The position numbers and the translations under genes were made by a program. This document shows, one piece after another, positions 1 through 10,658 of a stretch of 64,000 nt of DNA. The stretch is taken from contig NW_002476246.1 of NCBI RefSeq assembly GCF_000189635.1, positions 248,001 to 312,000 on the forward strand. The letters run 5' to 3'. The notes under the pieces are model-generated. The model was given only the letters and a program-made list of their open reading frames with translations, did not search any database and was not told the DNA's origin. The first letter of the stretch is position 1, and every line of letters starts with the position of its first letter. This DNA is from Tetrahymena thermophila SB210 (Eukaryota; Ciliophora; Oligohymenophorea; Hymenostomatida; Tetrahymenidae).

Positions 1-32
1 TTGTTTGAAAAATTATAAGTTTATCACCGAAA

Positions 33-103
33 GCACCGATGGTTTAGTGGTAGAATAGAGCGTTGCCATCGCTTTGACCCGGGTTCGATTCCCGGTCGGT
101 GCA
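33..103 (+). tRNA. tRNA-Gly (anticodon GCC), copy 1
   Basis: A full cloverleaf can be drawn. The 7-bp acceptor stem pairs gcaccga with tcggtgc. The D arm contains agtggtaga. The anticodon stem gagcg/cgctt closes the loop ttgccat, giving anticodon GCC. The T arm is ccggg-ttcgatt-cccgg, and a discriminator A follows at 103. A T run just downstream (104-109) fits a pol III terminator. The internal A box (tggtttagtgg) and B box (ggttcgattcc) are intact. No CCA is encoded, as expected for a eukaryotic nuclear tRNA. The leader contains caccga (25-30), a copy of the first bases of the acceptor stem. Confidence 0.97.
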
Positions 104-273
104 TTTTTTATAAGTTATATAGGAATATGTATTCTATCTTTTTTTTAACGAAATTTTATTTTATGAAATTCATAGTAATAATTAATTAATTAATTATTGA
201 AAATAATTTTTATACGAAGAAAAAATCAATTTTAAAGAAGATTATTTGGACATATTTAATATTATCACCGAAA

Positions 274-344
274 GCACCGATGGTTTAGTGGTAGAATAGA
301 GCGTTGCCATCGCTTTGACCCGGGTTCGATTCCCGGTCGGTGCA
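274..344 (+). tRNA. tRNA-Gly (anticodon GCC), copy 2
   Basis: This copy is identical to copy 1 over the mature tRNA and lies 241 bp downstream in the same direction. About 10 bases of leader (atcaccgaaa) and the T-rich trailer are also shared, so the pair probably arose by local duplication that included flanking DNA. The pol III internal promoter and T-run terminator are intact. Nothing suggests a pseudogene. Confidence 0.97.
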
Positions 345-430
345 TTTTTTATAATTTTATATAAAGTGTTTAATTAATTTAAATTATTGTGATAAAATTT
401 TTTTTTCAAAAATATGTTACAATGAACAAA

Positions 431-2373
431 TCACTCAAATAAATTTTAATCTAACAAAGAATTATCAAATTTATTAATTTGGCGCTTTGGTGGAGATAAG
501 GATCTCGTTGAAGAATTAAATTTAGGAAGGTTTTGATTTTAGTTAATACTGTAAAAATTAGTATTGACTTTAATAGTTCTAATTTAGTGAGAGTTTGGTT
601 TATCTCTGTTTATTTATGTTTAAAAGTTTGTGTAGTTTGGTTATTTGGTATAATTAGATAGTTTTTACTAGCCTTCAACAATTTTATGCCAATCAATAGG
701 AATTTTATCTGATTTGTCATTTTATTAGGCATGGTAGTCATGTTTTGTGTAGTATGTAAATTTAGTATCTTGCTTACTCAAATGAACTAAGTCAGCTGTT
801 TTATGAAAGTGTGCATTTTCATATTATTTGTAATGATCATAATGTTCAGGACCTATAACTGGTTTGAACAGTTAATCTCTTCCTCTAGTTCTATCAAAGT
901 AGAAAGTACCTTATTCACATATCTAATTACCCTTATAATTATTATATAGTCTCTCATTTAAGTCTTTTACATTTTGCTCAGGAAATAACGGGCCTCTACC
1001 TATTTATTTTTAAAAATTATCATGAATTAATAAAATGATATTTAATATAAATCAATATCTTTTCTATTTAATTTTAAAATATTTTTTATTGACTATTTAA
1101 TATATATATATATATATATTAATTATGACATTTTAGTTTATTTTATTATTGTTTTACTTACTTTTGATTTTATTAAATAGATAGTTTGCTTCATGAGATT
1201 TTATCTTATCAGGAATTTAATTGAAAGCATCTTGATCTTGTTAATCTAGATTTTCTCCTATAAGCAATTCGTATTCTGTTCTTGCTTGAATAAATAACTT
1301 CTAATTTTCTAATATTTCTTCTCCAATAAGTCTCTTTTTTTCTTAAATGATATCCAGCATATCTCTTATCTTCTAAGGGTCATCCTTTTGAAGTTTATCT
1401 TTTTAAAGTTCATATTAGGCTTCAATTTCTTCAAGCTTTTTCAGTAGAGACACAATCTTGTCAGAGTACTTTTTCATTTCTTAAGTTACACTTCTTATTT
1501 TATATTCACAAAGATTTCCCCTAATAATGCAGTCTGGAGCCATCTGCATTTCTTGTCTTCTCTATTTAAAATAAATTTTGTTTAAAATTAAAAGTGAGAA
1601 ATTAAGTTCACCTAAGTAGAAGGAAGAGGTAAAAATTTGTGAGGTGTTGATGAAGGAAAGATTTAGTCATAAATAGGATGATAATTTAAGTTCGAAGAAT
1701 CATTATCGAATTTATGATCTAATTCTATTAGTCTTTCCCTTTCTAATCGAGTAAAAGCAGAAGAGTGCTTCGAATTAGGAAGCAACTTATTTTTTGAAAT
1801 AATCTAATTTATTTTATCTTTTTTTTCTCTTTTAAACTAAAGACAAGTAGTGTTTAGAACTTTATATGACTAATTTTTATCAAACAAGACATCCTCACTT
1901 CTATCTTGTGGGGAGTATGACCTAAATATTTTTTTATTTTCTTAATAATTTACAACTTTGCCACTTTCAGTCTTTTTTTATTAATTGCTAAGCTAATCTT
2001 CTTAGTCATTCTCTTGATCTATTTTTGTGTCAAGTTAATTTTTATCGAATTGCTTTATAACATCTGCTATTTTAATCTTATTTTGTTAGTAAATTGTTTC
2101 ATAGCCGTAGCTTCTATAATTATAGAACTTTCCAGCCTTTGACAGCATTTAGTTGGAAGGCACATTTATTTTATTAGTCAGTAGATGCTTTAAGTAAATT
2201 GTTTTCTCATAATTTCCCTCTGCTTTTGATTACTTTAAGTGGGTTTTAATATTTTCTTATTACAGGTTAGCTGCTGTCTTCGGGTCTAAAATAATTCCAT
2301 TTGAGAAAAACGATGTTGTATTTTTTTGGCTGCTTAGATAGTTTTTTTCAATCTTAGTAGTATTATTCTCCAT
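431..2373 (-). CDS. Coiled-coil protein of unknown function (3 exons, 576 aa)
   Basis: With TAA/TAG read as Gln the gene runs from ATG at 2373 to TGA at 431-433. Exons are 1612-2373, 1162-1561 and 431-999; the 1731 coding bases divide evenly into 577 codons. Introns are 1562-1611 (starts GTGAAC) and 1000-1161 (starts GTAAGT); both end TAG. A second ATG four bases upstream is out of frame and soon meets TGA. Exon 1 encodes a polar, Lys/Gln/Ser-rich segment. Exon 2 encodes a highly charged helical stretch with coiled-coil character (EKRLIGEEI-like heptads). Exon 3 is rich in Tyr, His and Asp (for example IGPEHYDHYKQYENAHF) with a basic tail. There is no signal peptide or membrane span. I do not recognise the family; a cytoskeletal or ciliary role is a guess. 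It is divergent from the cyclic-nucleotide-binding gene across a ~455 bp spacer. Confidence 0.8.
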
Positions 2374-2828
2374 TCATTTATATCTTATTTATAATTATTA
2401 TTAATTTCAAAAAATACTAATTAATTAAATTAATTCTTTTTTGCAAAGTAGGATTAATAAATCAAAATATATATATTAATTTTTGCATTTGAATTAATAT
2501 GCAAAAAGATATTAATGATTTGTTTGTTTTTGTTTAGGTGAAATGTTAATAATATTTTTATTTCTTTAGATATTATTTTTAATTTGTGATATTATTTTCG
2601 AAGAATTAATCTAGTATAATTAAATTTCTATTATGAATACATAGATATTTAATGTTACTGGAGTATTTAAATAAATGATAATGGTTTACATTAAAATTTA
2701 TTATCAAATTCTATTAAAGATTTTGTGAAATTATTAATTTATTTTGTGATGCAAAATTATTCATTCATTCATTCAGTTATTTTTATTTTAATATCAAAAA
2801 TTCATTAAAAAAAGTTTTAATAGAAATT
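2374..2828. other. Divergent promoter spacer
   Basis: About 455 bp of AT-rich DNA separates two divergently transcribed genes, so it should hold both promoters. It contains short ATTC repeats (cattcattcattc near 2762). I see no open frame or RNA gene in it. Confidence 0.5.
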
Positions 2829-4979
2829 ATGAAGCACCTAATAAGTAAGGAAGATCTTAAAAATAGCGAAGAAGATAATACTGAGAAGACTTAGGAAAGT
2901 TAATCAACTGCAAAAGTGAAACCTATTTCGGTTAATACTTAAGATGCGAAGGTGTTAATTGAAATACTTTAAATACCTGCTGAGTAAAGAAGACCTGAGC
3001 ATATTTAGATTATGAAAGAATGTTTGAGGAAGGTAAAATTTTTGCAGTCTTACTAGGATTCTACTCACTATGCTGAAGTTTTAAAAAATTTGGAATTAGA
3101 AAGTTGGCCACTTGATCATATACTATTTAGATAAGGAGATGTTGCTGACAAATTTTATATTATTTTAAATGGTATTATAGGATTATATATTAGAACAGCA
3201 AATGATGCTGATACATTTATTAAAATTGATTAGAACAAAAATCAAAATTAGGCAGTAGATAGCAGCAATTAATAAAATGAAAACGAAAAAAATATGCCAC
3301 AACAAAAAAAGGAAAATAGCCCAAATAAATCTGTTCGTAAAAGCCAGATTATTGACCAAAAAGGTGACAATATCTCGCAAAATATATTAGGAGTTGGAGT
3401 TAGAGAAGTGGCAAGATTAGAATCTGGAGATGCTTTTGGAGAATTAGGTTTGCTTTTTAATGAAAATAGAACTGCAACTGCAGTTTGTTTGGACACGACT
3501 AACTTACTGGTGTTAAAAAAGCAGATATTTGAAAAATATTTATCCTAGAGTAAAAATGCTAAAATAAGTATTATGGTTGATTTCTATACTAATTTGTGGT
3601 AAATGAGAGAAATGTTATAAAAAGATATTCTCAAGCTTTCTACTAAAACTACATTGACCTAATGCTCTAAAAATACAATAATAATTAAGTAAGGAGAAAA
3701 GCCAAAGGGAATATTTTTTGTCAGAAACGGAATAGTTAAGCTCGTTTCGACACTAAAATTTAGAATTGACTATAAGAGCAATAGCATTTTGGATGATTAC
3801 AAAGACCCTACACCAGAAGAAATTAGACTTAAAAGATATAAAACAATTGATGTTTAATTGGAAGAAATAGGAAATGGTAATGTTTTTGGAGACTATGAAG
3901 TATTTAACAATTAAGAAATTCCTTATACTGCAGTATCAACAACTGACTGTGATATATTAACTATCACTCTCTAAGACTTAAAAAGTTGCGTTCCTTTGGA
4001 TGTATATAAGTAATTTGAATCTTCTATTAAACATTACCCATCAAGTGAAAAAATAAAAAGATAATATATTGAAAATATAATGTGGAATAATTATAAAAAC
4101 GATATAGTTCAGAGCTTTAATAATGAATTGGTAAATTCTGTGAGATAAGCAAATATTTTTTAGCATCGCCTACCTTTTTTACCAAAAGTTACTTTAGATA
4201 AATATTAAATATATGATGAAATCAACTAGAATAGATAAATTAAAAAAAATCAAAAACCTAATAATTAATAAAATTCAAATAATGAAAATTTTACCACTTT
4301 AAATTTTTTATAGAATTCTGATAGAAGCTTAAATCTTGAGAAGAATTCAAATCTTAATAATTTGAGTTTCAAAGCAAGTATTTTCAATAAAAGTAGTAAA
4401 TAAATATAAAGAAAACTATCTGTTGGAGATGACTCAACACCTAATATGAACTCAAATAATTAAGGAAATACTTAAAGAGATATAAAAACCTCAATATTAA
4501 ATGAATTGTCTCACATTAATAAGCTTGAAAAATAAGAAGATCATTTAAATTAAATGTTGCTTAAGTAAACAGACATGCTTCAGCATAAGACTAAGGGTGT
4601 AGATTCTTTCTAGACTGAGATTTTTATACATAAATACAACAATAAAAAAAATGCCAAACAAAATCTAAATTCTAAGCCTCATAGCAAGTTAGTATCAAGC
4701 AGATCAGACACTAATTTGCTTAAAAATAAAAAAGTATATGAAGAAAAATAATAAAAAATTAATTAAAACGAATCTCTTTAAATGCAAAAAAATATGATAG
4801 ACCAATTAATAAATTCAGGATTGCTGATAGGAGACAGTAAAAAATTAAATTCCATTTAAAGTAACAATTAAGATTCATATCCAAAAAATCTTGCCTAAAA
4901 TAATAAATCAAATAAATATATATTACCAAGAATTAACAAATAGAGCAAAGTCTCTTTATTAGCAAACGAAATTTATTGA
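2829..4979 (+). CDS. Tandem cyclic-nucleotide-binding-domain protein (716 aa)
   Basis: A single uninterrupted frame (TGA-only stops) runs from ATG 2829 to TGA 4977-4979. The first cyclic-nucleotide-binding domain spans about residues 80-245. Its first strands (GDVADKFYIILNG) start near residue 102, and its phosphate-binding cassette FGELGLLFNENRTATAV starts at residue 203. Glu205 and Arg214, the residues that normally hold the ribose and cyclic phosphate, are present. A ~60-residue Gln/Asn-rich insert lies inside this domain. A second domain (about 270-395) has a degenerate cassette (FGDYEVFNNQEIPYTAV) lacking the Arg, so it is probably unable to bind nucleotide. The C-terminal ~300 residues are Asn/Gln/Ser/Lys-rich and probably disordered. 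No kinase, channel or dimerisation/docking domain is visible, so this is not a canonical PKA regulatory subunit. The most likely role is as a cytosolic cAMP/cGMP-responsive regulator. Confidence 0.85.
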
Positions 4980-5367
4980 AAACCTAATAATAAACCACAC
5001 GAATTTAATTAAATAATTAATACTTTACAATTTATAAAATCATTATAAATATTTTGTATGAAATTTACATTCTCTTCTAGTACACTGTAAATCTTTTATA
5101 TTTTTACCAAATTAAATTTACCTTATAAGATTGAATATTATTTATATAGCGTTTGAAACACCACCCGCCATTAATGATATCACGATTAGTAATATTTAAA
5201 ATAATTATTAGAAAAATCTTCCCAATAATATAAAAATAAAAGAAATAAAGAAAGAAAATCAATGAAAAACTTATATATAAATATTAATATAAACAAATAT
5301 ATAATAAAAAGAATTTTGCAAGCTGTATGTTATGCATATTTGTTAAAGAAAAGAAATACAATATAAA
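4980..5367. other. AT-rich spacer downstream of the cyclic-nucleotide-binding gene
   Basis: No supportable gene is present. A short patch at about 5150-5195 (tttgaaacaccacccgccat) is less AT-rich than its surroundings, but I cannot assign it. Confidence 0.4.
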
Positions 5368-6235
5368 GATAATTTGTAAAAATTCAACCAATTAATTTAT
5401 TCTGTTAATTTATAATTGTTTATTGAAATAAAAGAGTAAATTTAACTATTTTCTAATAATTTTATTCTTACATAATCGCAATATTAAAATATAAAAAGAC
5501 TGAATTTAATATTTACTAATACCACATAAAATAGATTTATCATTTAATTTATTCTTCTATTTTTATAATTTTAATTAAAGATAGAACATTTTTTAGTAAG
5601 AGTCTAGTTAAAGTCTATAAAATAAAAAGTAGAAAAAAATATACAAGAATGAAAATAATTTTATTTAAAATATTATTATATATATTTATGAGTAAGTTAA
5701 TCAATCATATACATAATTTGGGGATTCAATTTTAAATTATTTATGATGTGAAAAATAAGTCTCTAAAAAATAAATAACTAAATTTAGTTTTTATATAACC
5801 AAATATGAATTGTTTGTAAGTCAGTCAGTCATTTAAGTTCTAAATCAAACATTTAAATTTTACTTTTATCTTATAGAAAGATAGTATAGCTCAAAATAAA
5901 ATTTTTTAGTTTGCTCTTTTATTTAATTTGTGTCATAATTAAAGTAGATTTTTTGGATTAAATTAATAAATATAAATATTTTGTGTGATTTATTTTTGGG
6001 TTTATTTATTAAATTTCAAATAAAAATATATGTGGCTTTAGACAAATATTAATTTTATTTTTTATTATGCTAAATATAGATTTGCTTACTTACTAGTTAT
6101 CATTTAAAAATTTAATTTCAATAATACTCTATTTGCAATTTAATAGACCGTTTTAAATTTCAAATTACTTTAAGAAAGGCTTATGAAAAATATATAAATC
6201 CATTTTTATTGCCTTCAATAGAGAAAGGGAAATTA
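5368..6235 (+). repeat. Dispersed ~870 bp non-coding repeat, copy 1
   Basis: This stretch matches 27862-28733 in the same orientation nearly end to end, with scattered substitutions and small indels. Shared landmarks are gagtctagttaaagtctata (about 5600 versus 28108), a gtcagtcagt tract and tatatgtggctttagacaaa (about 6030 versus 28530). The match starts abruptly at gataatttgtaaaaatt and ends at gagaaagggaaatta. Neither copy carries a long open frame, terminal inverted repeats or an RNA gene I recognise. It lies 3' of the cyclic-nucleotide-binding gene. Confidence 0.8.
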
Positions 6236-7346
6236 TGCTAAAAATTATTTAAATTAATAAATTTAATTTAATTATTCCAATTTAAAAAATAGAAGAAAAA
6301 AAAAAGTTGAATTTCATTCTAAAACACATTAACAGCAAAAAACCTTCTAAATTTATACTGTGGTTTTCTCGTAGTAAATGAGATTATTATTATTATTGCC
6401 ATCCTCTAATAATTATTTCTCTAGTAGGAAATTTAAAGAAAATATAAAATAATAAAAAAAGGTACCTAAAAATTCTGCTTCGAACCTAAAAAAATCAAAA
6501 AAAGTCTTATTCGGTAGATCACTAATAAATATGATGATTTCTTAAATATGTATTGAATATATTTTAATAAATATGAATATTTATTTACCTTTTTAATAGA
6601 TTAAAACAAACATAAAAATATAACATTTTAAAATTGAACTATACCAATTGAAAATATTTTATTAACATATGACAGAAAACCCATTAATTTGATTATTATT
6701 ATTATTATTTTATATATATAATTTTTAATAGAAATATTGATTTAATAATTAATGGTACACTGACATTTGTTTTTATGATTTTTTTTTTAATTTATAAATT
6801 TGTATCTTGTTTATTTTTTTTTTTATCTAAATTAATTTCATATTAAAAGTTAATTAATTTATTAATATCCTAATAATTAATTTATTAATTAAATTCCATA
6901 AATTAGTTTTCAATATTTTTGAAAAAAAATAAATGATATCAAAAAAAAAATATTTTTACAGCACTTAAGAAGTAATAATATTTATTTGTTTATAAATAAC
7001 ATTTAAATTATTTTTATTAATAAAATAAGTTTTTAAACTCTTCAATTTAATCTTTTTAGGATATCCATTTAGTTCTGAAGTATATTTAATTTATTAATAT
7101 TAATGTTTATTTATTTAAATTTAATTTTCATCTAATTTGTAATATTATTTTTCTAATTTAAATTATCATCTAAAAAATAAATTCAATTATATTATAGCAA
7201 ATTAATAAATAAATATTTCTAATTATTTTAACTTAAAAATTTTCTTAAATGATTATTATTATTTATTTTTATATTTCCTATTTTTTCTTCCTTTTTCCTT
7301 CTAACTATTTAATTAACTGTATGTTTTTTATTCAATATTTAAGAAG
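6236..7346. other. Spacer upstream of the LRR array; unresolved 5' exon(s)
   Basis: About 1.1 kb of AT-rich DNA precedes the first recognisable LRR exon, so the start codon of that gene should lie here. A 104-codon frame (ATG 6378, TGA 6690-6692, beginning MRLLLLLPSSNN) is a candidate first exon, but it has no convincing splice to the array. The segment around 7060-7080 after cttttta could be a tiny exon. I cannot decide between these. Confidence 0.3.
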
Positions 7347-9552
7347 TTCAATTAAAATTGGTGCTCATGGTGCTTAAAGATTAGGTTCTGGTTTAGGAAA
7401 GTGCACTAATCTCTCAAATTTGACACTTTATCTTTAGTAAAAACAGTTTTTTTGTTTTGGATTATGATATTTTTGAATATGAATTTAAAATAATATAACT
7501 TAATAAATATTTTAATTAATTTATTTTAGATTTTTATTTCATTTATTTATCTTTTTTTTATTTATTTCTTTATTTCTTTATTTGTTAATTTAAATTATTT
7601 TTTCATATTTTTTCTTCATATTTTCTTTCAAACTAATTAATTAAATATTTTTTCTTTAATATTTAAAAAGATTTAATATTATTGGTCAAACTGGTGCATC
7701 AGGATTAGGTTCTGGTTTAGGAAATTGCACTAATCTCTCAAATTTGACACTTGATCTTGAGTAAAAAGAGTTTATTTGTTTGTTTGATTTGAGTTTTGAT
7801 ATTTTTTAATATAAAAATTAATTTAAAACAATAAAACAAATACTTTTAATTTAACTATTAGATTTTTATTTGATTTATTTTTCTTTTTTTTATTTGTTTG
7901 TTTTTCAGTTTGTTAATTTAAGTCATTTTTTATTTTCAACTTTTAATTTTATTGCTGGTCCTATAATAAAATATCATATAATTTTTATGATTTTAAGCTA
8001 ATTTTACTCTTTCTATTTTTTCAATTTTTTTATCAATTTTATTCAATTTTCTTTTTTTTATTCTACTAGTGCTTTTTAATTTAGTTATTTCATTATATAT
8101 TTGATAATTTAACTAACTAAATTTTCAACTTTTGCTTTTATATTAATTAATTAATTTCTTTATTATTATCTATAATTTTCTTCATTTTTTTCATTATAAC
8201 TAAAAAATTAACATTATATTTATTTTTCAATATTTAAAAAGAAATAATGAATATGTTAAAGAAGGTACAATTTGTGATAAAGGAGCATCAGACTTAGGTT
8301 CTGGTTTAGGAAAGTGCACTAATCTCTCAAATTTAACACTTCATCTTTCGTAAAAACAGTTTTTTTGTTTTAGATTGCTATATTTTTGAATACTAAAAAA
8401 ATTTAAAACAATTTAACTAATACTTTACTTTTAATTTATTTATTAGATTTTTATTTCATTTATTTTTCTTATTTTTTTATTCTGCTTGTGTTATTTATTT
8501 ATTTATTTTTTTTAGTTAATTTAAATCATTTTTTCATTTTGAAATTTTAATTTTATTTTTAGTTCATTTTTTATTATTACATATTTTTTCCTTCTATTTA
8601 ACTAATTAATTGTATAATTTTTCTTCTATATTTAACAAGTAATAATTTAATTGGTGCAATTGGTGCATTAGGCTTAGGTACTGGTTTAGGAAAGTGCACT
8701 AATCTCTCAAATTTGGCACTTCATCTTGAGTAAATAGAGTTTATTTGTTTTGGATTGTGATTTTTTTAAATATGAAAATAAATTAAAAAAAATAAGACTA
8801 ACACTATTTATTATTTTATTTATTAACTTTTTATTTAATGTTTTTCTTATTTTTTATTATTTTATTTAATGTTTTTCTTATTTTTTATTATTTTATTTAG
8901 TTTTTTTTTAGTTTATTTAATATATTTTTTCATTTTCAGCTTTTGTTTTATTATTAATTTATATCTTATTATTTCATATTTTTCTTCATTTTCTTCTTCT
9001 TTTTAACTAAATAACAATATGTTTTTTTTCATAATATTTAAAAAGTAGAAATTAAATTGGCGATGAAGGTGCATCAGGCTTAGGTTTTGGTTTAAGAAAG
9101 TGCTTTAATCTCTCAAATTTGAAACTTATTCTATTGTAAATTTAGTTTTTTTATGATATTTTTGAATATAAAAATGAATTTAAAACAATATAACTCTTTT
9201 AATTTGTTTTTATATATTTAAATCTTTATTTTTTAATTTTACTCATTTTTTCATAATCAAAATTTGCTTTTATCATAATTAAGTAATTAATTATTTATTT
9301 ATTATTTCATATCTTTTCATCATTTTTTCATTCTTACTAACAAATTAATTAACTATAGTTTTTTCTTCAATATTTAAAAAGTCAAAATAAAATCAATGAT
9401 AAAGGCGCATCTGGGTTAAGTTCTGGTTTACGAAAGTGCACTAATCTCTCAAATTTGAAACTTTATCTTTAGTAAAAACATTTTGTTTGTTCTGGATTAT
9501 TTGTTATATTTTTTTATTTAAAAGTGAATTTAAAACAAAAAAATTAATTCTT

Positions 9553-9595
<43 letters not shown>

Positions 9596-10623
9596 TTAGC
9601 TTTTTATTTGGTTTATTTTTCTTTTTTATTTTGATTGTGTTTTTATTTATTTATTAATTTAATTAATTTTTTAATTTTTAAATTTTCCTTTTATTATTAA
9701 TTAATTTCTTATTACTGCATATTTTTTCTTCATTTACTCCTTCTAACTAACTTAATAACAATATGCTTTTACTTAATATTTAAAAAGAGACAATTTAATT
9801 GGAGATGAAGGTGCATCAAGATTATGTTCTCGTTTAAGAAAGTGCACTAATCTCTCAAATTTGACACTTAAACTTAAGTAAATAAATACAGTTTACTTGT
9901 ATTCGATTAGGATGGATATTTTTTAATATAAAATAAATTTAAAAAAAAACAAAAATAACACTTTTCTTATTTTCCTCATATTTTTATATTTTGTCATATG
10001 TTCGTTTTTTTTTTCAATTAAACTCACTTTTTTAATTTTTTAATTTATTATTAATTAATTAATCAATTCATATCTTATTATTTCATATTTTTTCTTGATT
10101 TTTTCCTTCTAATTAACTAATAACAAGATGTTTTTTCTTCAATATTTAAAAAGTAAGAATTATATTTGTGAGGAAGGTGCATCAAATTTAGGTTCTGGTT
10201 TGGGAAAGTGCACTAATCTCTCAAAATTGACACTTTATCTTGAGTAAAAACACTTTATTTGTTTGTATTAAGATATTTTTGAAAATAAATAATGAATTTA
10301 AAACAATATAACAAACTAACTCTTTAATTTATTTATTTTTTTATTAGCTTTATTTAATTTATATTTCTTATTTTTATTTATTTATTTGTTTATTATTTTA
10401 ATTCATTAATTTTTGCTTTTATTATTAATTAATTAGTTCATTTCTTATTATTTCTTCATTTTTTCCTTCAAACTAACTAATTTACTATAATATTTTCCTT
10501 CAATATTTAAAAAGAGAAAATTAAATTGGTGATTAAGGTACATCAGACTTAGGTTCTGGCTTAGGAAATTGCACTAATCTTTCAAATTTAACACTTGAAC
10601 TTAGGTAAAAATAGTTTGTTTGT

Positions 10624-10658
<35 letters not shown>

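Noticed and set aside
480-660. A possible structured RNA, because the stretch around ggcgctttggtggagataag is less AT-rich
   Set aside because: Minus-strand translation shows it is the coding C-terminus of the coiled-coil protein.
6378-6692. A 104-codon plus-strand frame starting MRLLLLLPSSNN
   Set aside because: Not called as a gene: composition is AT-driven, no family is recognised, and no credible splice joins it to the LRR array. Kept only as a candidate first exon.
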